From Angiostrongylus vasorum (taxonomy: Eukaryota; Nematoda; Chromadorea; Rhabditida; Metastrongylidae): 64,000 nt of DNA. The position numbers and the translations under genes are program-made. Shown here piece by piece: positions 33,807-44,196 of this stretch. A model generated the notes under the pieces. The model was not told the origin of the DNA, did not search any database, and saw only the letters and a list, made by a program, of their open reading frames with translations. The stretch covers positions 2,721,001 through 2,785,000 of the forward strand of contig JADANN010000364.1 in NCBI GenBank assembly GCA_018806985.1. The letters are read 5' to 3'. The first letter of the stretch is position 1. Every line of letters starts with the position of its first letter.

Positions 33807-34874
33807 CTAAATCGATGAAAGTGAGATAAAGCGGTTTTTGTACTCTCGCGATGCTTCAATGAGCTTTGTTATCGTGTGGATATGGTCCACTCTACTAAAT
33901 CCTTTTCGAAACCCTGCTTGCTCACATGGCTGTCCTTCGTCCAATGTTGTGTCAATCCCGTTTAGGATGACTCGAGTGAAAAGTTTGTACACTACAGACA
34001 GCAAGCAGATTGGGCGATGGTTGCCGATATCGCGTAGGTCACCCTTCCTGAACAATAACACGGTCATGCTGGTCTTCCACTGAGTAGGGACCTTGTATTC
34101 ACACAGGCAACGTGTGTAGAGCCTAGCCAGTGTGTTTACGAGGACTGGCAGAAGGTTCTTCAGGTGTTCTGATCTTATCCAGCCCAGAACTGGTGCTGTT
34201 CGATTTTCCACCGACGAAATGGCATGTCGGATTTCGGAAGGGAGAACCGGTGGTACAACATATACGTCCTTCTTTATTTCATATGATGGAAGGTGGACGT
34301 GGTTATCGAAGAGATCTGAGTAGTATTCGTGAATGATTTTCTCCATTGCATTTCTGGACACTGTAACTGTTCCGTCTAGGCGTCGGAGTGCAATCATTTT
34401 GGTCTTGTAATTGGCGATGCTTCGGTGGGCTTTGCGAATGCTTTTCCCAGCCTGTGCAGCTTCGACCACTACTGCTGCTCTTCTCTCTTTAAGATCTTCT
34501 TTTGCTGCCTGTCTGCATTGTTTTGCAAGTTCGCACGTTAGTTCGCGGTTGCCTGCAGCTCGTGCAATTCCACGCTGGCGTATCAGCTCAAGTGTTTCTG
34601 GAGACAGACGTCTTTTGGTGACTTTCGAACTCTCAGCTTTCATAGCGCTAACGTGAAGATGTTGAATGAGCCCATCGTTTTCTTCGCCGATGTTATCGAC
34701 AACGGCATTTTCCCAACGGCCGACTAGTGAATTGAATAAGTCCCACTTTACGGTGGTTGTGGTACTTTGGTTTTTGAATTTAGCGGCTTTTTCTCCTTTC
34801 CGCGAAAAAACCGAATCTTGTACGAAGGAGACGGTGGTCTGATCCCGTATAGAATTTTGGGACAACAGCGACAT
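33807..34874 (-). pseudogene. RTE reverse transcriptase, N-terminal half (longest surviving frame)
   Basis: This 355-codon frame covers the linker and RT fingers/palm of the RTE element. Conserved stretches include LIRQRGIARAAGN, HEYYSDLFDNHVHLP, GWIRSEHLKNLLPVL and PTQWKTSMTVLLFRKGDLRD. It ends too early (…FISLSSI) by a one-base shift; in the neighbouring frame the expected LYLTFIDLEKTFDSIE follows at once. Confidence 0.85.
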
Positions 34875-35476
34875 CGGTTAGGCAAAACCTTCTATTTACT
34901 ACGATGTGGTCTATTTCTGTTATGGTACTCTCCATTGGGAGACTCCCACGTCCAGCGTTGAAGGTGGGGCTTCTGGAATTGCGAGTTACCATGGATTGTC
35001 TTGGTCGTCATGATAAACTCAGACAGCCGCTCACACTGTTCGTTTCATTCTAATCCGTGGGCCCCAATGTGACATTCTTCAGACTTTCTTCTTGGTCCAA
35101 TCTTGGCGTTGTAATCTCCAATGATGACCCTTGAAGAATGTATGGTCTTCTCTGTTGAACTTCACCAAATCCATATAGAACGCTTCCACTTCTTCTTTGT
35201 CATAGTTTGATGTTGGCGCGTAAACGACGAAGATTGTCAAAGCCGGTATTGCATCGCGGTCTTACGGACAATAATTTATTAGCTGTATACTTGTACAGCT
35301 TTTTTTTGAATAGATTAAACGGACGTAAAAAAAAACATCCGTATGCGAATGTTTTATGCATTAAAATGCACTCGCATTCTCGCATTCAAAAACTTCATGA
35401 AACTTACAGAATTTAACAGCTGTGAGTGAACTGAAAGAGTATTCAATAATTAACTAGTAATTGCCTCTAATACCTG

Positions 35477-35856
35477 CCAACGGTTTGCCGCCTCATCGTG
35501 CCTGAGATATGTTCCTGGGTGTTGCGTGCGATGTACAACGCCGGGACTCCTTCCCATGCCAGGTCTCCCAAGCTTAGAAGGAGTCCAGCTTTTTCATAAG
35601 GAAGCCTAACTAAGAGTAAACCAACACGAGGATTCACCACATTGCTGGTAATAAACTAGTCGCATAGGGGGAAGTCTCCCTCTGATCCACAAGGGCTGCA
35701 ACTGCCTGTTGTGGTGACGAGCTGGGGCAGACCTTGGTTAGGCTGGCCTCGGGGCTGCAGGGAACCGATAGCTAAACCAGCAGAACTCGGAAAAATGGAG
35801 ATTATGGCTGGGGCTCGCAGAGCTAGTGTGGATGGGCCCGTCCAAGTATCAGGTAA
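35477..35856 (+). mobile_element. SINE-D copy
   Basis: From acggtttgccgcctcatcgtg to gcccgtccaagtatcaggta. Lies between the 5'-truncated RTE copy and a polypurine tract. Confidence 0.75.
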
Positions 35857-35938
35857 GACCGACCATATAAATGTTTTCACAAAGTGCTTTGAAGTCGTTT
35901 TTGGAGAAAATCCTTTCAAAACTAAACCTTGGATATAG

Positions 35939-36072
35939 AAACAAAAGAGAAAAAAACAAACAGAAAAGAAGATGACAGAAGAACAAAAGAGGAAGAAACA
36001 GAAGTAGAAAGAAAAAAACAAAAAGAAAAAAAAAGTAGAAAGAAAGAAGAATAGAAGAATAATAGTGAAAAG
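35939..36072. repeat. polypurine tract
   Basis: About 130 bp of nearly pure A/G on the plus strand (gaaagaaaaaaacaaaaag style). Confidence 0.9.
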
Positions 36073-37492
36073 AATTAAACCTTGGATAGTTTGAGAAATT
36101 GCAATAATATGTATGTCAAGATCTGCTCCTTCTCCTAAAGGACATGAAGAACTGATGAAAATAAATCCCTTGTTCTTACGTAATTTTTATTCCCTATAGA
36201 TCCTTGTACAGCTTGTTTCGTTTTCTCTTCTAGTCCCTTCGCTATCGATTTTTTTCGGAAATAGAATGGCTTTGGTGTCCTTTAAGTGCGGTTTGTTCAG
36301 TTGTCAGTTCCATAATATTGTTGCCATAAATCGAACCAGCTACGATTTTTAGGCATTGACGAAAATGTCAACCCTGATTCACTTCAATTCGAACTTCATA
36401 CTGTTTAAAGTAGCCATCGAGTGCACAACTTTCCTCTCTGGTTTTCTACTTTAGACATTGTGTTATTGCTCATGCTCTGACAGTGGTTTTCCCGCACCAG
36501 GAAAACATCTCGGGACCTTCAAATCGCCTCCAACATTGGACGTTACTTTATGTCATCACGAGTACTTTTCTAGAGTTCATGAAAATTTTCCAAGCAATTT
36601 CTCGGATCATCGGCTCGGATTATCGGCTCTGATGAAGGCGAAGACGTCGAAACGTTAGCCGAATAGACCTTATTATGTACCTATGTAAACTCAACACTTT
36701 AAACACATGTTGATTTCCCAAAGACCTTGTCGTAGGAAGTGATACCTGAGTTTTTTTTGTTTTAAATTTGGTCGTCTTCCATTTGCTGGCTGGATTCTGC
36801 TTTTGTGAGGATCTCTGTTAGATAATAAAATAAGTTGTTACATAATTAGCCGCGCCAATGTATCTCCTTAGAATATATTTATCTAACAGTATACTTCCAC
36901 TTTTTTACACCCTTATAGGTTGAAAAGTTGAAACTTGAATGCATTTTATGTAGTGTACTGAAAGAGCATGTCTCCACATTAGATGTCAGTTCTAACCACA
37001 GCTCATAGCAAGCAAGCCGCCTGCCGTAATTCTCGCTTCTTTGTGTTCTAGTGGACTGGTATTAAGAACAGCGATTTTCTTTCATTGTAGGAAGGATGAT
37101 CTCCATGTTCACGATGTTACAAGTAGATTGTGGCTGATATATTTCGAACAGATTAACGAATAAACTTCATTTTTTTGTTTTCTAGTTTTTCACACCGTAA
37201 TGTTAGCAGAAGAAACGTGTACGGTGCAAACAATCTTCCAGAACCTAACTTTTTTCGATGGAAAGTGTCTGTTCTGTAGATTTTCCAGCCAGCTTCTGCG
37301 AAACGTTTCCATTTTCGCTAACGAAAAAAGTGAGTTCAAATTTCAAACTATGGACTAGTAGACGAATCTCAGATTAGTCTTGATTGCAGTGGACTTGATG
37401 GCCATGTGGTTTTTGTTGCAGATCTCGCTATTGTTCTTACAATTGCCTTTTCAATCCGATGCTCTAGTTCTCATGGTTGAGTAAAAAGATAA
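36073..37492. other. nothing supported besides the hammerhead-like motif at 36623
   Basis: AT-rich, T-rich tracts, short frames only. Confidence 0.5.
36623..36662 (+). ncRNA. hammerhead-like motif (best catalytic core)
   Basis: Stem I tcggct/agccga (36623-36628 with 36657-36662), box ctgatga (36629-36635), stem II ggcg-aaga-cgtc with one unpaired A before it, then gaaac and gtt. The acgu after gaa is palindromic, giving a two-pair stem III in a monomer or four pairs in a dimer. U655 and U656 then fill the cleavage-site U-H positions. No activity can be claimed from sequence. Confidence 0.5.
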
Positions 37493-37778
37493 AGGATAAA
37501 GCTCTCGGCGTTGACCAATCTCTGAGGGATGTGCCGTGCATTCGACTTCATAAGCATCGTTTGGAAGTGAATGAATACATATCTGGAATGCATATTTGAT
37601 CTTTACAATGACTCGCGATGGCCTACCGATGTATCGAGCCAGTGCTGTTATCCTCCTAGACTAGTCTGGTACCAATCTACCGACCCCGAAGAGATGGAAC
37701 GCTTGGAGAGCCTAGGGATGCGGAATCGATCCCATGCGTATTGCAGGGCGCCTCTGACCACTACGCCACACGCGCCCT
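37493..37778 (-). mobile_element. SINE-A copy, full length
   Basis: A good copy from tail (gataaagctctcggcgttga) to head (cactacgccacacgcgcc). Useful as a reference for the family consensus. Confidence 0.88.
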
Positions 37779-38064
37779 ATCACCATATCGAAACCAATTT
37801 CAAAATACTCTACCGTTGTTATTGCATTCTACGTGACACTTCATGGTTGTGTAGCCAGTTTAGTAGCCCTTTCGCACACTATTCATTTAACTGCACAAAA
37901 ATCTCATAGTGAATTGCTAATATAAGAATTAATTTTTCCAAGATGACGTCATTTCTACATAAGAGAAAGTACTGAAGAAAATCAGGGTAACTCTACTACA
38001 TTAGCCGTTTTATTTACTTCCTACTCTTTTTTAATGGCAGAGTATATTGCGAAATATACATTCA

Positions 38065-38310
38065 AAGTTGCTGAGATATTTGTAAAACTCTGGACCGCAG
38101 GTGTCTGCAGTGGGGGAAACGAACGCGCTATTGTCCTTTCCGGTGGCTAACGCTTTCACCACCACACCATGCGGGTCCTTCATTTGGCCTGTCTCTCAGT
38201 TTGTTCTATCGATCTCTGCCATCAGTAACTACACCGTCAGCGAGGTTGATCTGGGGAGCACAAATCGCCAATGAATCCAGTTGTGCTGGGGTTTAGTTAT
38301 AACCACAATC
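38065..38310 (-). mobile_element. SINE-C copy flanked by ~55-bp direct repeats
   Basis: Good copy between two similar blocks at about 38005-38062 and 38312-38366 (ttatttactgcctactcttt, atggcagggtgtattgcgaa), the same sequence that flanks the copy at 40.7 kb. Confidence 0.78.
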
Positions 38311-38545
38311 TTAACCGTTTTATTTACTGCCTACTCTTTTTAAATGGCAGGGTGTATTGCGAAATACTGCTACCTTAGTTTGGAAATACCAACCGCAAAT
38401 TTCCTTAATGGTGGTTATTTTACAGCAACTTCTTTTTCTCATCCGTTCACCTTTCATTTTTTAAAGTCCTAAAAATGAAAAGATAGTTCGGCTGCCCGTA
38501 TATTCAGTCATTCCTCAATAAATTACGTCTTTTTTGCTTCTCCAG

Positions 38546-38690
38546 GAAATCGACCATGTTTGTCAAAATCGACAATGTATGGAATTTCGATGAATTATCG
38601 CCGATTGGAACTCGAATGAATGGTGGTGTTGAGTCAGCGAACCTACATTGTCCGACTGAGGGACGGAGATTCGTTCTCGATAACAGGCCG
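38546..38690 (+). CDS. candidate exon, unknown product
   Basis: A block between acceptor ttttgcttctccag and donor gtacga is open with an ATG at 38556 and codes for MFVKIDNVWNFDELSPIG and further to HCPTEGRRFVLDNRP, ending in phase 0. It reads like real coding sequence. No partner exon could be placed with confidence. It lies 5.5 kb upstream of the LTD-1-like gene on the same strand. Confidence 0.35.
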
Positions 38691-39076
38691 GTACGATGCA
38701 AGGCATGTCGTTCGCACTTCTATCCGGACCATCTTAGGAATTCTCGACTAGCTCGCTGTGTATTCGTTGCCTCTCCTTAACTTCCAGGATTCCATCGATT
38801 TCCACTTTTCCTCGTTTATGAAATTTTTTCATGAATGTTTTATAAAATAAGTGAAATCTTTCATTTTGCCTGCATGTGTAAATATTTTGAACAGCCTTGG
38901 AAATTCGAATGAACAAGTACATGCGGAACGCGGTCTTTTTCAATTTAAAAGACAAGATTTTTTTCCCTAAGTTTGCCTAAATTTTTTTTGTCTCTATTGG
39001 TTATGACCAGTGATTTTTTCTTGGTGTTTCTTGCATTTTTGATTCAGTTCATTCAATGCTTCGTATCCACAAAGGG

Positions 39077-39355
39077 AGTGCGCCGTATAGCGTAGTGGAA
39101 AGAGGTACGTTGCGACGCAAACGTTGTCGTTGGTTCGATCCTGCAGCCCGAGTTCACCAACCCTTCCATCCATCTGGGGTCGGGAAATAGATACTAAACT
39201 TGTCTGAGAGGATGACACCACTGACTTGATAGGTCCGTAAGCCACCGCAGGTCGTTGTATAGGCCAGATATTCATTGATTCATCTCTAACGATGCTTAGT
39301 GATGTCAAATGCATGGCACATCCCTCATCGATTGACTAGGTCTGGCTAACCACTT
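39077..39355 (+). mobile_element. SINE-A copy, diverged
   Basis: Head gtgcgccgtatagcgtagtgg with box B-like ggttcgatcctg, then a diverged body and tail. Older than the neighbouring copies. Confidence 0.65.
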
Positions 39356-39383
39356 TTACTTCATGAGCTTCTATGGACTTGTG

Positions 39384-39524
39384 TAGCATAGCGCTTAAAG
39401 CTGCCCAGAAACACTCACGTGGTCATTTGTTCAATCCCGCGCCCTAGGCTCACCAGGCTTGTGATTAACGCACCCTCCCTCAGGAATTCATCAACACCGT
39501 ACGCTTTGGCCTCTTTATCCTTTA
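39384..39524 (+). mobile_element. SINE-A copy with large internal deletion
   Basis: Head-like gtgtagcatagcgcttaaag and tttgttcaatcccgcgccct join directly to the tail (ccctcaggaattcatcaaca ... ctttatcc). The body is gone. Confidence 0.5.
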
Positions 39525-40308
39525 TCTGTGTGTACGGTGGCAAAGCCCGTTATGTTATCCGCGGGTATTCAGTGCTCCATAGCTTATCCCAGATATGAAT
39601 GCCATCATTATGAAAACAGCAGTGAAAAAAGACATTATACAAATAGTGTAACGTTCCTCATGATCCATTGGCACAGTTCTAACTGTACAGTTCTGGAGCG
39701 CTGTATAAATGAATAAATCAGTGGATGTATCATCACCGTCGATTATGGGATAACAACTGACACAGGTAATATTTAATTTACTTGTTACTTCTTGATTCTT
39801 CCATATTTGTTTCACTTTCCTAATTTTCTCCAAAGAACTGCCTCTACTGAAGCGATTAAAAGGAACGTCGCAATTGCTGAATTGTTTACCCAGGGTGTTT
39901 TGAAATGATTCATAATATATGATCATGGAGTAGTAGCATTAGAAATTCCATTCTCGTTTCCTGGGATTCTTGACATCGTTCGTTCGAAACCTACATGTTT
40001 TGTGAACCGCCTATGTGGGGTCTTCATGCCCATCCTAATTGGTTCAGTTTTGCGACAGCCTTTAGGATGTGCATGGACCAAAACACGGTATCTTCAAAGT
40101 TTTGAAAGAAGATCCTGAGTTTTGCTCATATCTCTGCACCCTTGAGGTTGTGCTATGGCAGTTCTACATGTTATGCATAATATTATAAGACTCGTATCAG
40201 TTTTCGATACTGCCAACGAGGCATGAAAGAATCTCATGTCTCAAAATTCAAGTAAAATCTTTTAAACGGTACAGTTAAAGATACGTGGATATTTCCACCA
40301 GAAATGTG

Positions 40309-40596
40309 GTAAAAAAAAAGGATAAAGCTCTCGACGTAGATCAATCCCTCGAAGGGTGCGCCATGCATTCGACTTTAATAAGCATCGTTTAGAGGTGATT
40401 GAATGCATATTTGGCCTTTACAATGAGCTGCGGTGGCCTACAGATGTATCGAGCCAATGCTGCTAACCTCCCAGACGAGTCTGGTACCAATTTTCTGACC
40501 GCGGAGTGATGAAAGACTTGGTGAGCTTTAGGCGCGGGGATCGATCCGATGTGTGTGTCACAGGGCGCCTCTGACCGTTGCGCCACATGCGCCCCT
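40309..40596 (-). mobile_element. SINE-A copy, full length with 9-bp target-site duplication
   Basis: The copy is flanked by agaaatgtg at 40300-40308 and again at 40597-40605. It has an A-rich end next to the tail (taaaaaaaaag on the plus strand) and a full head. The duplication shows target-primed insertion by a LINE enzyme. Confidence 0.92.
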
Positions 40597-40662
40597 AGAA
40601 ATGTGATAAGTTCTGAAAACAATTCGGGAATTCAGTTTTTTAAAAACCAAAAAGAATTATAA

Positions 40663-40905
40663 CTTCAACGAAGCTGAGATATTTGCAAAATCTCTGGATC
40701 GTAGGTGCCTATGGTGGGGAACGAACGCGCTATTGTCCTTTCCGGGGAGTAACGCGTTCACCACCACACCATGCGGCTCCTTCGTTTCGCCTGTCTCTCA
40801 GCTAGTTCTATCGATCTTTTTGCCATCAGCAATCACCCGTCAACGGAATTGATCTGGGTAGCCCAAATCGGCATTGAACCCAGTTAAGCTGAGGCTATAG
40901 TTATA
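40663..40905 (-). mobile_element. SINE-C copy, well preserved
   Basis: One of the best copies: gaagctgagatatttgcaaa, ccatgcggctccttcgtttc and cggcattgaacccagttaag. Its first 70 bp are repeated downstream at 40970. Confidence 0.8.
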
Positions 40906-40909
40906 ATCA

Positions 40910-41080
40910 CAATTTTAACCTTTTTGCCTACTGCCTACTCTTTTTGATGGCAGGGTATATTGCGAAATACGACTTCAACGAAGCTGAGATATTTGCAAAA
41001 TCTCTGGACCGCAGGTGCCTATGGTGGGGAACGAACGCTATTAAAAAAGTGTAGGCAGTAGGCAAAAAGGTTAAAATTCA
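40910..41080. repeat. inverted repeat around a partial SINE-C duplicate
   Basis: aattttaacctttttgcctac at about 40911-40945 returns as its reverse complement at about 41042-41080 (gtaggcagtaggcaaaaagg ttaaaatt). Between them sit a flank block and a 70-bp repeat of the SINE-C start. Confidence 0.85.
40970..41040 (-). mobile_element. truncated SINE-C repeat of the neighbouring copy
   Basis: Repeats the start of the copy at 40663 almost exactly (acttcaacgaagctgagata to ggtggggaacgaacgctatt) and then breaks off into an inverted copy of nearby sequence. Confidence 0.7.
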
Positions 41081-42177
41081 AAAAGAATTAGTTGTAATGT
41101 GTCCGGTGCGTGAGAAATTTTGGTCTACCTTCCATCGTTTTGTGAATTCCTCGTAGTGAGGACACTGTTTGGCGACTTTCGCCACTGTTATTATATCGCA
41201 ATGTTATTGTGAGTTTCTGTTCTAACCATACGATTGTTCTAATTCACATAATTTTCTTCTTTGAATGACGAAGTATTTTCAGTTTCACATTTAAAGGTGT
41301 CGTTTGAACTAAGTTTATCCTTTTCCGCTAGAAAGTTACTGCATTGGATTTAAATGACAGTAGATCCAACAAAATATTAAGCAAACATTCGAAATACTGT
41401 AGTTGGAAAATCAAGCAATACTGATGAAAAGAGATCTTCGAATTTGACAGTTCTATTTCTCTGTTATTTGCCATGCACTCATTAACACTGAGGTGACCGG
41501 AGGTTGATTCCGTCTCTGTGTGGCGCAGATGATGGGTGACCTGTTCCCAGACAGGTGGTGGTCGCGCTTGCAGCCGGTATTTGCCCGATCGCTCGAGATG
41601 GCGTGAAGCGCGCTTCTCGGCTTTCACAAGCCCAGTGACTACTTGGAGAGCTCCTTTAAATTGATAGCATGCTGGTATACATTAGAGCATACATATGGAC
41701 GCGCTTGTGCAAAGTTTTCATTATAATTGTTGCTTTTCTTACGGTATACTAAAGGAAATCTAGGTTGTGATAGATAGCTGAGAATGGAGGAGAACATAAC
41801 TGTGAATTATTGAATTCCCCAGCTGTTTTGGTTTACGTTCTTTGGACGTTTTCCTAAAAGATCCTTCCATATTTGTTTTGAAGCATTAACGCTTACACTG
41901 TTCCATCTGCAAATGTTTGCTTTAATACTCACAGTTACCGTAATTGAACTGCACTATTCTGGAAACTTCGACGTTGTCTTCTTCGCTGACTTTGTATTAT
42001 TTTTTTCGTTAATTATGCTGTTACTGTTTCATCTAACCATGTAACCAATTCGCTAATGTCATATATTCGTTTGTGGTTTTCCCTCTGAACAAGTGGGCGC
42101 CATTCTTTAAGGAATGTCATATAGAAAACAAATATCTACTAAAATAAGGATTACCTTGTCACCTCTTCACTGCGTTT
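41081..42177. other. no firm feature
   Basis: A GC-rich patch at 41500-41620 contains gtgtggcgcag followed by ATGATGGGTGAC, open for 18 codons, and a minus-strand frame; neither can be assigned. Confidence 0.3.
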
Positions 42178-42310
42178 GTGCTGTTCGGTTATGTACACTA
42201 CTGGTTTGATCGGATGAGTAAGATGTTTGCCATCTTGGAAGGAGGCGGACGTGCGGCCGGTTCCATCCCATTTTCATCGGATGGGCAAGCCATGTTTGTA
42301 GCGAAATCAC
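42178..42310 (+). CDS. candidate exon, unknown product
   Basis: This open stretch reads ...HYWFDRMSKMFAILEGGG and continues through GRAAGSIPFSSDGQAMFVAKS to a strong donor (gtgagc) at 42311. An in-frame ATG is at 42214. The base composition and the sharp donor suggest a real exon. The start is unclear because no good acceptor lies close upstream. It ends in phase 1; joined to 43653 it would give a short terminal exon ending in TAG. I do not recognise the family. Confidence 0.35.
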
Positions 42311-42958
42311 GTGAGCACAATTCTGAAATCGTCCAGCGCTGTTGCTTCTTCTTAAATTGTTGAGCAGCATTTTTTCAAATATTGAATCGAGTGCCTTCTT
42401 TCTATGTGTGTTTGTAATCCTCCTTTATGATTTTGTTGTCCTTATAAGTAAGAAGCAAGCCTACTAGTAAAGTATTTTGAAAACGAGAGGCTAAAAATTT
42501 TTCTCTTTGGATGGCAGTGTATATCTTCGGAGACTCTAACGGAAAACCCTAATGGTACTTAGATTTTGTGTGAGCGTCGTGTGCTGTCTTCACGGTTGAT
42601 GTTCCATATTGAAGAGTGAAGTGAAGTGAAAGGCGCTGGGCCTTCTTTGGTTCCACTACCGAAGCGGAACAACGGAACAATCGTCAGTTGTCTACTACTC
42701 ACACCGTAAGTGCATCGGATGCCCAAAAAATGGCGTTTTCGATGTTCAGCTTTCGATCTGTGAGAATTTTAAGAGTCTAGTAGTTTCTGATAAAATTACT
42801 AAACAGCTATACTATTACTTAGCTAACATAACTACTAGATCGTTGCAATGTTTATAAGTAACAATTTTGTTGAAACGAGCGTATTCCATCCATTTCCTGC
42901 TCTCAGAAGACCCGGTGATAAACACACCACCATTTGGTTCACACAGCAAATGACTGGC

Positions 42959-43171
42959 TTATTTTTTCCAGCCTGCCATCAGGGTTTCTGTGGTGCTACT
43001 GAGCCGACTTCTAGTTTTCATGCACTCTTTCGAGTTACTTTGATGTATTCCACACTCACTGCGATCCGCCCACAAGAAGTGACATGCGTCACATACAACT
43101 TTGCCGCTGACCAGTTTTGCCAATAGGTAACGTTGCGCAGATACTGCACAGTAGGCAACGAAGTGACTCAT
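42959..43171 (-). other. Cys/His-rich open block, unassigned
   Basis: The minus strand is open across a stretch containing VVCDACHFLWADRSECGIHQ and then KECMKTR. The spacing hints at a small zinc-binding motif. The plus strand is open here too (42848-43126). No splice frame decides between them. Confidence 0.18.
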
Positions 43172-43652
43172 GTGAAACGTCTCTTGAATCCTTTTCTAAA
43201 CGGACTATTACTAAAGCTCGAAATGAATACGCAATATCTTTTTCGGTTGTTTTGCTTACACGATTTTCTTAGAAAATTTTCATCCTGCTAACGTTTCGTC
43301 GTCTTCTTCCTTCATCTGATTCCTCGATTCTATTCTCTCTCTTCAATTTGAGATGAGTATCGCTTAATCATAGTTTTACTCTTTTTTATTGTGTATTCGT
43401 CTCATTGGCTCTGAAGCACATTTAAATCTAATGGAAAGCAGCAAAAACGTTGATTTGTCAATTTATAAGGTTCTTAATATGTTAGTAACAATCTTCGTTT
43501 TCTTCGACATCCACTGTCACTTTACATTTTTACGAACTTCCTCTACAGCGTTTTGTTATTTGTTATCGCAAATCTGAGTACCGTAGCGTTATACGCGATC
43601 ATTAGAATAAAACTACATCTTAATGCAAATTGATTGCTACCAACGTTTTCAG

Positions 43653-43714
43653 AGTTCGCACGAGTTATCTGGCTGTGGTCGAGTGTTGGTCGAATATCGT
43701 GCTGCATCCGATAG
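43653..43714 (+). CDS. possible upstream exon of the LTD-1-like gene
   Basis: A 62-nt open block lies between a good acceptor (caacgttttcag) and a good donor (gtgagtg). In phase 0 it encodes SSHELSGCGRVLVEYRAASD plus two bases. Joined to the acceptor at 44195 it continues as Arg and then the Met that starts the LIM domain, in frame. It could be an alternative N-terminus for the LTD-1-like protein. In another phase it ends in TAG right at the donor, so it could equally be the last exon of a different gene. No further upstream exon with matching phase was settled. Confidence 0.35.
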
Positions 43715-44196
43715 GTGAGTGAATCAGGAACACACCGTCGTAATTTGACAAATTCTCACACTGTCAGAAGTGACTTGTTTTTGCAAAGTTGGTATGAGAA
43801 AGGATCATGTCTGTGTTAATAGTCGCTGGGAAGCTGGGAACTTCTTAAGGTGTGATGCGAAGAACGTGTTCGTCACGGGAAACGCTTCTTTTGTGGACAT
43901 TTGAGAACTACCAGAAACGCCACCATATTTTTGTGTTATATGAAAAGCTTTCATAGGGAATCTAGTGATTTATTAGACCTGTGTCATAGCCTTGAAATAA
44001 GTAATACCAAGCGTTTTTTGTTCAAGCCTTAGTTAGCTGTTTAATACTAAACATGAGAAAATATTAGAATTTTGGTTGTTTTCGGAAATATATGATCTTC
44101 CATGTCTTTGTAGGAGTTACTGCTCTCAATTATTTGCAACAGCTCGTTCTGCAAGCAGATATCCGTAGAAATACCACATATTTTATTAATTCCAGG

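Larger units (their letters stand above)
32695..35255 (-). mobile_element. RTE-clade non-LTR retrotransposon, 5'-truncated and mutated
   Basis: On the minus strand the order is: endonuclease remnant (35255 to about 34870; VVYAPTSNYDKEEVEAFY, later SDHRLLRTRFGFF), linker and reverse transcriptase (34874-33807; HRPICLLSVVYKLFTRVI, EQAGFRKGFSRVDHIHTI), more RT (33771-33400; VRQGDTISLKLFTATLQN and RFADGIVLITPN), and the C-terminal region (33375-32695; TRWAGHVLRMNDNRW, GRPPTRCSEFF). The start of the endonuclease is missing. A one-base frameshift near 33820 ends the long frame, another lies in the endonuclease part, and the RT motif is FADG instead of FADD. It is dead as an autonomous element. Family by motif recall of the RTE clade. 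Confidence 0.9.

Noticed and set aside
38546..38600. ADAM-like disintegrin fragment (alternative frame with VCQNRQCM)
   Set aside because: The frame hits a stop after 15 codons, while another frame is open to the donor; the likeness is a few residues only.
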